A DNA stretch of 64,000 nt from Motacilla alba alba (taxonomy: Eukaryota; Chordata; Aves; Passeriformes; Motacillidae). The stretch's first letter is position 1. The number at the start of each line of letters is the position of its first letter. Made by a program: the position numbers and the translations under genes. Location: assembly GCF_015832195.1 (NCBI RefSeq), contig NC_052027.1, positions 5,534,649 through 5,598,648 on the forward strand. Reading direction: 5' to 3'. The notes under the pieces are model-generated. The model was not told where the DNA came from and searched no databases. It was given only the letters and a program-made list of their open reading frames with translations. Positions 48,938 through 60,900 of the stretch are shown here, piece by piece.

Positions 48938-51900
48938 TGAGCTGAGCCCTGCCCGTGGTTTCAGGCACCTGCAAGAGCATCCTCTGGTTCTTGTGGCTCA
49001 GGGAGCCTTCCCTGGTGCTGGGAGCTGAGCCCAGGACTGGCCGAGTGCGCTGAGGGTGGCCCAAAAACCAGGACTGAGCACAGGACTGTTCTTGCTGGGC
49101 TAGAAGAGCCAGGAAATCTGGGCACAGAGCCAGGCAGTGGCCAAACTGTGACCTAGAGCAAGAACTGTCACCTTACAGAAATCCCCAAGCTCCAAGGCTT
49201 TAGGGCTTTGTTTCGTGACATGTGGAATGCCAGTTCTCAGTGCTGCCCTAAGCCTCAGATGATTGGGAGATTTCATTCCTTGTTTTTCTTCTTGCTGCCT
49301 TTCAGGAAATTGGAGTCTTTTGCAGTCAAGGTCAGCTCTAGCACGGCCAGAGTGAGGCAAGGGTGGTCATTGCACATTTCAATTTATCACCCAGCTTCTT
49401 TCCCCTTCCTCTTCTGAACTTCCTGGGGTTTTCCCCCACTTCTCCCTACACTCAGCTCCCTTCCTGTGTTTCCTCACTGCTCTGGTGCTGTCCTCAGAAC
49501 TGGCTGAGCCCACAGCACTGGGTTTCGCTGGGTTGGTGTGGCTGGGCTGGGCGTCCTGGGGCTGTAGGAGCTGTGTGAGCATCCAGCTGCCCCCAGGGAG
49601 CTGGGCATGCTCTGCCCAGCGTGGCTGGCACCAGTGGCAGGGTGCAGGTGGTGCACACCAGCCTGAAAGCCAGGCTGGAATCCTCTCAGTGCCTGCCCAC
49701 TGCTGCTCCAGGAGGCAAAGACCTCGAGCTCCGGTGGGACAGGAGTTACAGCAGGAGCAGGAATGGGCTCAGGAGTGTTTGACTTGTCTGCTCTGGAATG
49801 CTGGGCTCTGGAACAGGACTGAGCTTTTGAGGCTGTAGACAAACATACTTGGAATAAATGAGAGGAGTGAAAAGCCTGGGGAAGCTTGGCACCCACGTTA
49901 AGGTCTGTTCCAAAGTGAGCAGTGCTCTTCTGCAAGGAGAAATAATCTCCCCAAGTTCAGTGGGGACAGGACAAGCACTGAGGAGCTTTGGCTGTTGTAG
50001 GGACCTTGAGGTCAGACCTGTAGGCATGAGGTAAGCCAAGGGATGGGCTGTGAAATCATCAATGGATGTTTTTTAGAGTTAGGTGAGCATCTGTCAGGGA
50101 TGGCTTAAGGAGAGTTCGTTTTTGCCTCAGGGCAGAGGGATGGATGAGGTGACCTTCCAGCCTGATTTGATAGGATTTAATGCTTGTTGGGAAGGTTTTG
50201 TTTTCTTTTTTTTCTCCCTAACTTGTAGGTACAGGGAGGAAAAAGGACAGATCTGGTGGATTCTTGAAAGAAACTGTTTTTAATTTAGTCACCAAGAATG
50301 ATCTGCAGCTGCCAGGGAAATGAAAAGCAGATTATGCAAACTCAAGACTTTCCCTAACAATGGGAGCAGTGTTATTGCAACACATGAAAGGCTGAGCAGA
50401 GAATTAGGGATATCTATCAACTTTAATATGTTCAATTTTAAAAGGAACAGGTTGCACCAACAATTTTTTTTTCCTACTTAATGAGGCCCATTCATAAGTA
50501 GAGTAACAGGATTTGCCTGTCACCCAGAGGAAATCATGCCATGTGTATTTGTACTTTGGTGCAAAACTTGTGTTGATCGTAGTGATTTAAAACTTTTCCC
50601 AGCCCAGCTGCAGTCAGTTTGATGTCAGGATCCTTTCATCTGGAGACAGATGCACCCTTGGTAGAATCCTCAACACGTCTGTGTCTTTGTTCAGTCTCAC
50701 AAAGTACCAGCTAAAGATTAAAAATGAAAGTATACATGGATTATTGCATGTTACTCCTCAGAGATAACTGCTGTGAGGTAAGATTGGACTTATCCAAGAC
50801 CTGGCAGCAGATTGCAGAAGGATCTCTAGTGCATAATGTGAATTTTGGCCTTTTGCATTTCTGTTCTGGCCGTGTTGGTGGGTGCTAGGTAGTGACAGTG
50901 ACATTGCACAGCATGTGATGCTCCCCATGTCCTGAGCCATTCCTCTGCTGTAGGACTGAGGCACTGAAGAGGCAAAAGGGTTTTGTGTGTCTTGGATGAG
51001 TGTCAGGCTGGAGACAGGAGCTGTGTCCAGTCTGGTGTGTGGATAGACACAGGCTGCTGCCACTGAGTTTCCTCTGCCACGTTTCCTTTCATCAGCACAA
51101 AGTGGCCTTGGTGGGCAGGCAGAGGGCAGGAAGGCAGGGAGCTGCCAGGGCTGCCTGGGGATCCTCTCTGGGCCTTGGGAAGGGAGGGCTCTGCTTCTCC
51201 TGTCTGCTGTACCTCACTCTGCCTGCAAGGAAAATACTCCACACTGGAATTGTGATGGCTTCCCACATCTGCCCTCCTTGTGTCCTTGGAGTCCTCACAC
51301 ATCATCAAGAAGGAAAAAGTAAAAGTAATGCCATGAGGATAATAATCCCTGGTACAGAAGATGCCTCGTTCTGGACCTCCTTGTGTTTGCAAAGATGGGA
51401 ATATCTTTGAGATATGGAATATCTTTGAATGGGCTGGGCAATATCCTGGCCATCAATTGACAATTAAATCCATGCTAATTTTTAATGAAATCTAACAGAG
51501 AGAGTCAAGCCTGGACAGAAGGAAGCAACTGACAGAAATAGGTTGCTCTGTGAATTGAGTGCTGTTGGGATGTGCAGATTTGGAAACTGGGACCTTTGTA
51601 TTTACCAGAGCAACTCTTCTGAATGCATGGATGAATACAAGCAGGTCATCATCAAGGAGGTGACAGTGACAAAGTATTGGTAAGCAAATCTGGGAAAGGA
51701 GGGCTCAGAGAGATCAAGTGAAAGAAATTTTGCATTTCTCTAGATACAGAGGTGAGAAAATGAGAAATTTGATCTTTCTATTATAATCGACATAAAGAAT
51801 TACAGGGCAGGCAAAGGGCACAGAGCTAAACAAAGCTGTTCCCTTTAAGTTTATTTCAGATGTCTCTCTGCTTCAGCACTGTGTCCTTCAAGACCTTCTC

Positions 51901-52751
51901 TCTGTAATTGCATGTGGCAGCCTCTTTAGAGCTAGGTGCCAACTGCTGCTCCAAAACAGACACAAAAATCAACAGGCAAGAAAGGGCATTGCAGCAAGTC
52001 CTCAGGAGGGATGTTGCTCCTTTGTTTCACAGACAGGTCAGTAAAGGGGGTGAGGAAAAGCCACTTGGTTCAGGGACACTGCTCTGCTTGGCTCTGTGAC
52101 CCAACATGGCCAGCAATCACAGCTCCATCCCTCTAACAACTCTCCTTCCCTGGGCTTCCATTAAAGACCTGACCCCGGGGAGCAGCACAAATGGCATTTG
52201 CTGCCCTGCCCCACCTGGCTGCCTGCTTAGCAAAACCAACCTTGTGGCTGAGCAGTGAGGGACCAGGGGCCTCATTCAAAGGGGATGGGCAGCAGTGGGG
52301 GCTGAACCCCACTGCTGCAATATCCTGGGCTGGGGAGGGAGATAGAACTGAGCAAAGAGCCCCCTGCAGCTGTGGGGGGACTGCTGCCCTTCAACAGGAG
52401 CCCAGCAGTGCTGGCACTGAGCATCAAAGGGCTCATCCTCCCTCTGCCACCTGCACAGAGGGAGGTGGGCTTTGCATGGTGGATGCAGAGCAGCACTGTC
52501 CTGCCCCTCTGTGCCATGCACAGACAAGCTCAGACTTTACTAGGAAGGTGGAAATATTGTTTGTCAGGCCTTAAATCCTCTGACCCTGCAAAGGTCGTTA
52601 GGATGTCCTGACTTGCCCCTGAATGGGTGCCAGGGAAGTGATTTGGTGTTGGCAGCTCTGTGCAAGGGGCTCCTGGAGAGGTTTGGGCTTGTCCCTCCCT
52701 TTTTTCCTGACAGTGAAAGGAAAAGTTGGTGGGGTGATTTTCTCTCTGCCC

Positions 52752-52766
52752 TTTTTTTTTTTTTTT
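52752..52766. repeat. Poly(T) run
   Basis: About 15 consecutive T in a C/T-rich context. No retroposon body was recognised next to it. Confidence 0.8.
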
Positions 52767-54172
52767 GCCACTTTTGAGGCAGACATGGGAAAAGGGGCCT
52801 TTTTGGAATTCTGGTTGCAGCATTCCTTTCTGATGTCAACAGAAATTATTAGGGCTTGCCCAAAGAATCCAGTATTAATACAAAGTCAGACAAACTCCCA
52901 TTATTTCTCTTGGACTTTCTTAATCCTGTCCATTCACTGAAGTTCAGCTTCATTGATTAGCACTGCTCAGCCTAGATCTTGTATTCCTGAAGTGCTGGAA
53001 AGCCCTCAGTGCCAGAGGCTTTTTCTGCTGTTTTCCCAAGTGATTTTCCCATATTGTGCAGCAGGAGGAATGTCATATGAGGATGTTAATCCCTTTTGAG
53101 ATGTGCTCTAAACAAGGATGTGCAAAACATGGGGAAAGTGAAGCAATACATTATTTTGCATTTAATTTTCCATCCCTATTGTCTTGTAGCCCTGGTGGAA
53201 TGCTTGACGTAACACACCTCCCCAGCTTGTCCACTGAATATCCATCAGTCAGTCCTTACATTCGCCTCAGAGAGCACTCAGAGCAGAAAGTAAGTGTTCT
53301 CAGACGTGCAGAATGTCTCTTGCAAAAAAATGAATCTTTTTTCTGTGTTTGCCATGGTGGGAGCAGGACACTGCTGCTCTCATTCCAGTGCTCAGAATGC
53401 TGAGTGCTTCCTCGTCAGGACACAACTGTTGAGGGCAACAGCAGAGCAGTGGGACTGTCAGCTCTCCACGTGCCCAACTCAGCCCTGGAACTTCAATCCT
53501 ATTGATTTCCTTAACAGAAACCATCTTGATTTTTTGTTTTCCCCACTATCATCTGGATTCTATTCATTGCAGAAATTTCTGCCCTCAAACCTGAAGGATT
53601 CTCACTGTCATGCTCCATCTGCCGAACCAGGCTTGTTCTGCATGACAGCTGCACTGGATTTTAATGTTGGGAAATTCCCATCTCCATGTCCTGAGGCTGC
53701 TCTTGAAAAGGGCTCCCTTTGAAAAGACACAGAGGGGTCTGCCAAAGCACTGCCTCCTTCTAATAACTGATTTTTCTAACAATTGATTATATATTAATTT
53801 TCCAGGTTCCACCATTCAGCTTGATCTTTTTCACATCACAGCTTAAGTTCTTCCCTGGTTGTTTCCAGATCTTTCAAAGATCTGAAAATGCAGCCGCAGC
53901 AGGAGAGCCACATTTGCAGGATGTGTGTGTAGGGTTCCTTTTGTTCTGCTGTCTGCTCTGGTGTACCAGAACCACAAACACTCTGTGTTAAGATGGGTAT
54001 TAAAAGCAGAAAGTGCCTGTATCACTTGCAGCCTTCAGGACAGAGCTGGGCAGAGTCTCTATGATGTCCCAGGATCCCCATCCCTGACTCAGGAAATGAA
54101 AATCACAATGAAACATTCATTTGGCAATTCAAGAGCAGGTGCTGATTTAATGGTTTGCAATAATTCCCATTC

Positions 54173-54330
54173 ACAGAATCACAAAATGATTTGGCTTGGA
54201 AAGGACCTTCAAAGATCATCCAGCCAAACCTTCCCTGCCAACCACCTTCCACTCTCCCAGGTTGCTCAAAGCATCATCCAGCCTGGCCTTGAACACTTCC
54301 AGGGAGGGGGCAGCCACACTTCACCCCTTC
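54173..54330 (-). mobile_element. CR1 LINE 3'-end fragment, minus strand
   Basis: Read on the minus strand this is a CR1 3' tail. On the + strand the blocks TCACAGAATCACAAAATGAT, TTGGCTTGGAAAGGACCTTC, AAAGATCATCCAGCC, AGGTTGCTCAAAGCATCATC and CAGCCTGGCCTTGAACACTT appear in the reversed consensus order. It loses similarity after CAGGGAGGGGGCAGCCACA. Confidence 0.93.
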
Positions 54331-54366
54331 AGTCTTTATTCAACTCTGTCTTTACCCAGAAAGGGT

Positions 54367-54386
54367 AAAAAAAAAAAAAAAAAAAA
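54367..54386. repeat. Poly(A) run
   Basis: About 20 consecutive A, followed by ACAAAACCC. It lies shortly after the minus-strand CR1 fragment but does not belong to the CR1 tail, which ends on the other side. Confidence 0.85.
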
Positions 54387-54387
54387 C

Positions 54388-55839
54388 AAAACCCAGACTG
54401 ATAAAAACAGAATAGTGGAATAGTAGATATGTCCATAATAGTATAATGTTTAATTTCTCAGGCCTAAGGCACAAATAGGAGTGCAGGGTGAAGGCTGTCC
54501 TTGCAGTCCTGGTGGTTCTGATCTGCTGGCACTGGGGGAACTCTGGGCTGGGAGCAACTGCTGTGGCCCCTTGGTTCTCCCCCCTTCCCTGTGTCTCCAG
54601 ACTGGCTGGATGCCAGCAATTAGAAACTAATTGAGAAGCTTTCAAAATGCATCTCCTCCCCATTCCTTCTGCTCTGTTTAATCCTCTCAGAATCCCAGCA
54701 GAATTCTTCACAGGGGATTTTGCACCGTGTTTGTGTTTGCACAGTGTCTGCAGGTGTCTCAGCAGAGTGGGGCTCTTTGGGTGCCTGGGAGAGACTCACT
54801 TCTCTTGCTTTTCTCTCTGCTGCTCTGTCCTCCTGGGCACTCTCAGTTTTGGCACAAACTGGGATGGCACCTGCCTGCACAAGCGTGTCCAGGTCCAGTT
54901 CCTGCACTGATCTTGGTGGTGTGGATGTGTAACACTGGCAGGTGTTTCTGTGCTTTTCCCTTACCTCAGCCTAATATTGAACTCTGTTGCTATTGATAGC
55001 CCGGGAATTTCCCAGAAGCAGGGAGAAGGTGGCTTCATCTCCTCACTGCCTTCATCTCCTCACTGCCTCCTGGCCATTTCAGTACCTGGATTGTTGCATC
55101 CTTTGCCTGGCAGCAAGGAGCCCTGATCAGTGACCACCATTGTACCCAGCAGTAGCCACAATTGCAACACTAGAGCCAGGCAGTGCCTCGGGGAGCCAGA
55201 GATCCCCTTCTGCTTTGTAAGTCCCCCCCCTGACCTGCAAGCCATTCCTTGCTCTTATGATCATTCCTCAGTTCCAGGTGTTTATTCCCTGCATCCAGCA
55301 GGGAGTGCTGACAGTCATCCACCCCCTCCCTGCAGCTTCTCCCCTGGCTCTGCATCCCCTCTCTGCTCACCCCATTCTCCTGCTGCTTTTGTCCAGGCAT
55401 TCCAGATGGCCAAGGGAGGGTCAGGAGTGTGTGGAGCCATCGCTTCCATCCTCAGCCTCTGCCAAGTCCATGGAGTGTGGGTCAGACCCTACGTTATTGC
55501 TGTCGCAGCTCTTGTGGGTGTTGGGAGATTCAGCCCAAGGAAGAACTTTTTGAGCAAAAGCACTTAATGCCTGGTAAGTGGAAAACAAGAAACTGCTTTG
55601 CCATTTCGACCAAGATGCTCCCTGGCAAGGGGGAAGATGTCTGGAGCAGGTTTTGAAAGCACAGAACAGGCATGGCCACCCTCATCCTTCCTCCTCCTGC
55701 AGGGTGGCTGCTCAGGAGTGCCTGGCATTGTGAGGAAGCAGCTTTGGGTCACTTTGCTTTTCCCCCTGTTTGTTCCAGTTCCCCAGCCCATTTACCAGTG
55801 GAGAACCTGTTTGCATGGGTTTAGTGCTCACCTCTGATA
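54388..55839. other. GC-richer intergenic segment, no recognised gene
   Basis: Open frames of 95-145 codons on both strands lack recognisable motifs and overlap one another, as expected in stop-poor GC-rich DNA. A direct duplication of CTTCATCTCCTCACTGCC occurs at about 55033-55067. Confidence 0.5.
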
Positions 55840-56420
55840 AAGCTCATCAAGAGATTCATTAAAGTAATGTATTTACATCATGGTCTGTCAGGTGTCAATA
55901 AGCAGAATAAAGCACTCAGACACTGCAGTTATAGAGATCCAGCAATTAAAGCATTTGATGAAAGTATTTTATGGGGGGATATATTACCATTTGGTTCAAT
56001 TATTCTGCCATTAAACATTAAGAATAATTGAACCAAATGGTGCCTGATAGAAGGAATACATCTGCTCTGATGAATTCCTGCCAAAAGGCACTTGGAATCT
56101 TAGTACAAGCATTTTGTCAACCAAGATAACAGTATTTTTCTCTCCAGCTGATAAAGCAGGGCTTTTGAATCTTATTTATGACGTATAAATTGGCTAATTT
56201 GTTACTAATATCAAACAGCCCATAAGAATCAGGCAGTGTAATAGCTAACAAAATACTGACAGCTTCATCACTTGCTGACTGCATGGAGTACAATATATGC
56301 TCAATTAATAGAGAGTGCAATTATCACAGAAACTGTGAGCAAGAGCTAATTATACAGAAGCCAATCAAAACCAGCCCAAAGCAAGGCAAATCTATTTCAA
56401 GAAACCTGAGATTTTTTTAC
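55840..56420. promoter_or_regulatory. AT-rich island resembling a conserved non-coding/enhancer element
   Basis: The island stands out sharply from the GC-richer flanks. It is non-repetitive and dense in homeodomain-type TAAT/ATTA cores (for example CAATTAATAG, GCAATTATCAC, GAGCTAATTATAC) with CAGCTG-like and TGACGT-like words (TATGACGTATAAA). It also holds a perfect 21-bp inverted repeat. This texture is typical of vertebrate developmental enhancers, but conservation cannot be tested here, so the call is an inference. Confidence 0.3.
55986..56041. repeat. Perfect 21-bp inverted repeat with 14-nt spacer
   Basis: Left arm 55986-56006 (ACCATTTGGTTC...) and right arm 56021-56041 (...GAACCAAATGGT) are exact reverse complements over 21 nt, separated by GCCATTAAACATTA. 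A transcript of either strand would fold into a perfect 21-bp stem. It is too short for a typical pre-miRNA, and there is no target-site duplication pattern of a DNA transposon visible beside it. Confidence 0.95.
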
Positions 56421-56430
56421 TTTTTTTGGC

Positions 56431-56450
56431 TTTTTTTTTTTTTTTTTTTT
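56431..56450. repeat. Poly(T) run within a T-rich tract
   Basis: About 20 consecutive T, preceded by two shorter T runs from 56412. It could be the poly(A) tail of a minus-strand retroposed sequence, but no body was recognised on its left. Confidence 0.85.
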
Positions 56451-57267
56451 GGTCTCTGTATTTTCCCCACCTCCACAAGAGAAAAGGGGAGGTGAAACCA
56501 ACAGGAAGAACAAGTCAGCCAGATTCCTGTCCATAATGCTGTGGTTCCAATTTCCAATAGCACAGGTTCCAATTTCCATGTGAAAGAGAAAATCACAGTT
56601 TTTTGCTGTTTAAATTCATTGCAATTTTGGTGTAACAAGGGGTAACCAAAACATAGCCACATCCTTTCCCCAGCGTGTGAGAGCCTTGCACCCAGGGACA
56701 GTTTAAAGGAGATTTAAGAGAAAATAACATTTTGATGTGTATTTTGAAAAAAAATTATGTGTTCAAGGGAGTGGGAAGGAAGTGCCCTCTGGGAAGGGCA
56801 GCTTTTAATTATGGGATAAATTAAGCACTTGGCTTGTTAAATTCCTGATGGTCTCTTAAATACTCAGTGGTTACTAAAGTGAGAGGTCAATCTGCTGCTT
56901 TCACTGAAGCTGAAGGGGAAAAAAATCTATATGAAAACATGGATTTAATGGATTTTCCTTGGCCTTGATTTCCTGTAGCTCTCATATTCTGGGAAATGTT
57001 TGTCAGCCTTGGAAATATCCAAAAATATGAAAATCTGGAGAAATGAAATTAAAAAAAAAAAAATTCCATTAGAGGCAAATCCTGTGAAGGGCCAAGAATT
57101 CTCCATTGTCTCAGAAACTGAGAATATTTTGAATGATCCTGGTTATATTCAGCAAATTAATAGTCATTCCTGACCCTGGAATTATTTCATTTTCCATTAA
57201 TGGTGATTTTAATTAGATATGTTGATCTCTTACATACCACCACATTTAAACACCTCAAAATTAAATG

Positions 57268-57334
57268 TAACACAAAAACAAAAAACCAACCAACCAAAAA
57301 AATATACCAGCCAACCAAAACCAAAAACCCAGCC
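57268..57334. repeat. A/C-rich low-complexity tract (CCAA type)
   Basis: AACCAACCAACCAAAA-type units with almost no G over about 65 nt. It belongs to the same class as the tracts near 3.5 and 42.75 kb. Confidence 0.85.
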
Positions 57335-57837
57335 TTAAACCACCTGAAATCCATGATCTGGCAGCCACAGGTAGCTCTCTGCTCAGTAGAATCCTTTCTG
57401 GAATTAGGAAGCAAATTGTTTTACTCACAGGTGACAGGAAAAGGGACTTGGTTTTTTTTTCCCCTCTGAGGACAATAATCTGCACTTGGAAGTACTGTGG
57501 TAGAAGACTTATTTTTGCTCTTGAAGATAAATGACCATTTGGAATGGAAGTTATTCACTGAAAGTTAGGAAATAACAGTTTATACTGAAACCAAAGGAAT
57601 ATTGTCCTGGTTTGATTGATTCATATGACAAAACCTGAATTTTCCTGTGGTAGAGCCAGTCTCTATTTTTTTCCTGGAATTTTTTGCTGCTGTTGTTCTG
57701 TTCTGATAAAAAGATTTGGATGCATGAATTGCACATACCATGTGATGTTACATTTTGGAAGCTGCTCTGTGTCCTTGACTGGACAAGAAGCTGTTGGGTC
57801 CCAAGGGATTTCAGAGAGAGGTGGAGTCAACATTTTT

Positions 57838-57917
57838 CTTTCCTTATTTATTTTTTTTATTTTCTTTTTAATTTTAAATAATTTAATTCTTTTTTTTTTT
57901 TCCTTTTTAATTTTATA
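57838..57917. repeat. T/A-rich low-complexity tract
   Basis: About 80 nt almost free of G and poor in C, made of TTTA and T runs. The open frame across it is a low-complexity artefact. Confidence 0.85.
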
Positions 57918-60900
57918 CTGAAGTTATTCCCTGAATTTGCTGGCTGCAAAACCCTCTAGCTCCCAGCCTGCATCTCTGCATCCATGCATTCTGTGCTTGG
58001 TGAAAAACAAGGTTGTTTACCCATGGAAGTGATCAATGGCTCCTGGGGGCCCAGCTCTGCAAACACATCCCACAGCAGGAAACCACTTCAGCATGTGCTC
58101 TGCTGTAAGCAGAGATGGAAGGGAGAAGTTGTGCTCCCTGAGCAGCCGTGGATAGGTGCTGATGGGGTTTTTAGTTCATTTTTACCTCTGAGAGGTTTAT
58201 TTGACTTACACCTACTTCCAGCTGTATCATAACTGGGACCTGCAGAGGAGTTTATTGCTCACACCAGCCTGGGAGAGCACCTTGTCCCCCCGGGCCTGGT
58301 TCTCAGAGCTGTCACCCAGCACTGCTGCTTGAGGATCAGACCCTGGTGCTATTTTTGCTGGAGAGCTGATTCTGGGAAGCTGCACCCCCGGCTCAGTGCT
58401 GGGGGATCTGACCTGCTGGGAGTCCTCTTCAAAGTTTAGGCTGTGCCCACCCCGTGTGCTCTGGCACCCCTGAAAGCACACCAGAGACTCTCCCAGTGAG
58501 CTGAACATCTGCTCCAGGTCCTGCCAGGGCTGGGATTTGGGAGATGAAATCAGTGCTGCCCTGTGGCTGGGTTAGCCACTGTCATGGCTGATCCTGCAGG
58601 CTGGCTCTGAGCAGGGAGAGCTTCCCCTGGAGTGGCACCAGAGCTCAGGGCTCACCCCATGCCATGGCAGGCGAGGGGCTCAGCCCCTGCAGACCCTTCA
58701 GCCCCTTCAGACCTGAGCTCTGCTGTGCTCCAGAGCATCAGCAGCCACAAAGCTGTGTGGATGGGCAGTGCTGCTCATGAGAAAGGCACTGGGGTGCCGT
58801 CCAGACCTGCCTTTTGTTCCTGGCTCCCAGCTGGCCTCCTGGGGTACCAGGACAAAACTCCTTTTCATTTCTTTGTACCTCAGTTTGCTATCTGCCAAAC
58901 GACATTGGTTTCTTTTGTAAAACCCAGGGCTGAAGAGTGATATTCCTATTTACTGCTGTATGAAATTCACCATTGTTAGCTTATTCAATGTCATTTTTCC
59001 ATGATTTAAAAAATACCCTTAGTGGTTGCATTTATTTTCTTCAGACCTTTAGAGCTGTGAAGCCTTTTCATTTTCTCTGACAGCTATTTAAATCTAGCTT
59101 TTTTCAGTTGCTGGTATAAACTTCCAAAGCAGAATAATGTTGGCACACTGGGTTAAATAGTTTTTGGATGCTCAATATCTTTGCAAGTTCTCCAACAGAA
59201 CTCCTCTAAACTCCAAAATGAGTTTTTCTCGGTCCATTTATGACTAATTACATTAATCCTGTTCTCTGGCTCTGGTGCTGATAATGCAGCATTTCTGTGC
59301 TCTTCATGAGACATTGTCAGAGCAGCAGAGACTGCAATGGGCAATAATGCTCCCGAGCATTCAGCCCCCTGTTCAACCTCTGCCAACAGGAATTCCAGGG
59401 TTGTTACAATTTCCATGGAGGTTTGCAGTGTTGAAAGGATTGGGAAATCTTCATCAAAAGCAAAACCAGCTTTTCCCAAACATTTCTCCCCTTGCCTGGT
59501 GCCTGGACACAGCTGTCCAGCAGCAGGCAGGAGAGGCAGGGCTGCTCCAGGCTCCTCTGCAGGCAAAACCAAAGGGGAGGTGAGAGCATGGCTGGGTTTC
59601 CTGGGCACAGAAAGGGAAGAAGTGCTGTGAGCGGAGAGGAGAAGACTGTAAGTATTGTGGGGGGCTGCTGTGACAGCTCTTTTACTCCTGGTGCAGCTCA
59701 GAGCTGGTCTCTGCAGTGTTTCATAGCTGAGAATTGCAAAGAGGGGACTGAATTTAATTTCCTCTTAGAAAATAATGTTCCACTGGCACTGGGTGCTTCC
59801 CCAGATGGGAAGGACCAGCCAAGGCATTTTCCTGCCCAAATGACCCGCAGTTCATTTATCTATCTGCACTTGAGTCAGTGAGCCTCACTCTGAGCAGGTG
59901 CTAAAGCTTTGCTGGGTCAGGGCTAATAAAGCTCTGAGTGCTTTCCAACAGAAAGGGAACAGAATATTTCAGTCCAGACACTCATTAGCGCTGCCACCGT
60001 TTGTCAAGAGCACCTTGCAGCTCTCTCTGCTCCATGGTTTGCTCCATGCATGTTTGATGTTCATGTTTCCACAAACATCCTTTGTCCTGTGGTCAAACCT
60101 CCCCCGAGTTCAGGGCCTTGGCTGTGGGCAGCTGATTCTTTGGGTTGTCTTCTCCTGTCGGGACATGAAGATGTATGAGTGACCCAGCCAAGTACTAATC
60201 AAGGCTTGAATGACTCCCAGTATCCCTCCTGTTCCTTTTGAGTTGGGCATATATCAACCACAGAGCAAAACCCTGTTCCTCAGCAGTGTGTCACAATGAT
60301 TGGTTGTATGGGTGTCACAATTCTGCAAGAAATACAGTAAGTTCTGTTCTATTGTCAGGAGTGCTGCCTCATGGGGAGGCATTTGTAACTAAAACTGTTG
60401 CTCATTTGCAGAATCTGTAAGAAGAATGAAACCTTGACTGGAAATATGCTGGAAAGCTGTCGTAATAAATTTGACATAATATGCATGACATGGATGGATA
60501 GATCATTGTTTGCAGGCCTGGCAAATAAAACTGGTGTGGTGGAGTCAGAATTACAGGGGGAGAGAAACATTGTTCTACAAGGCATGTTTCAGAGAGGAAC
60601 CAAATCTGAAACAGCTATATATTTTACTTGGGCTTAAATTGAATAATAAAAAAGGCTTGCTCAGAAATCTTACAGTGCCTGGGAACACACATTGCTTTTT
60701 TGTTCTTGTGAACTTTTAAGAAAGTTTCCTACTCATAAATAGAAGCACCTGCATTCTTTTTAATCTCATTAAAAGATATTGAAGAAGCTGGAGTGAGATA
60801 CCTAAGAAAGAAAGCAGAGAATCAGCAGTGTAGTGCTGTCCCAGGGATAGTGTTAGGACAAGCATTTTAAATTTCACTTCTCTTGCTCCCATTCTTGGTG

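Larger units (their letters stand above)
48334..54172. other. Intergenic region downstream of SUCLG2, no recognised gene
   Basis: By eye the base composition is richer in G+C than the SUCLG2 introns, with many CTGCC/GGCAG words and few AATAAA hexamers. Open frames up to 153 codons exist on both strands, but none shows a conserved domain, a consistent splice structure or a known protein motif. A (CTGCC)n microsatellite lies near 48.92 kb and a T run at 52752-52766. Confidence 0.5.

Noticed and set aside
49474..49935. 153-codon minus-strand frame with overlapping 117-codon plus-strand frame
   Set aside because: Both strands are open in GC-rich DNA, which favours stop scarcity rather than coding; composition is low-information Ser/Pro/Ala.
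59153..59608. 151-codon minus-strand frame
   Set aside because: No recognisable family and several overlapping open frames on the other strand; no supported exon structure.
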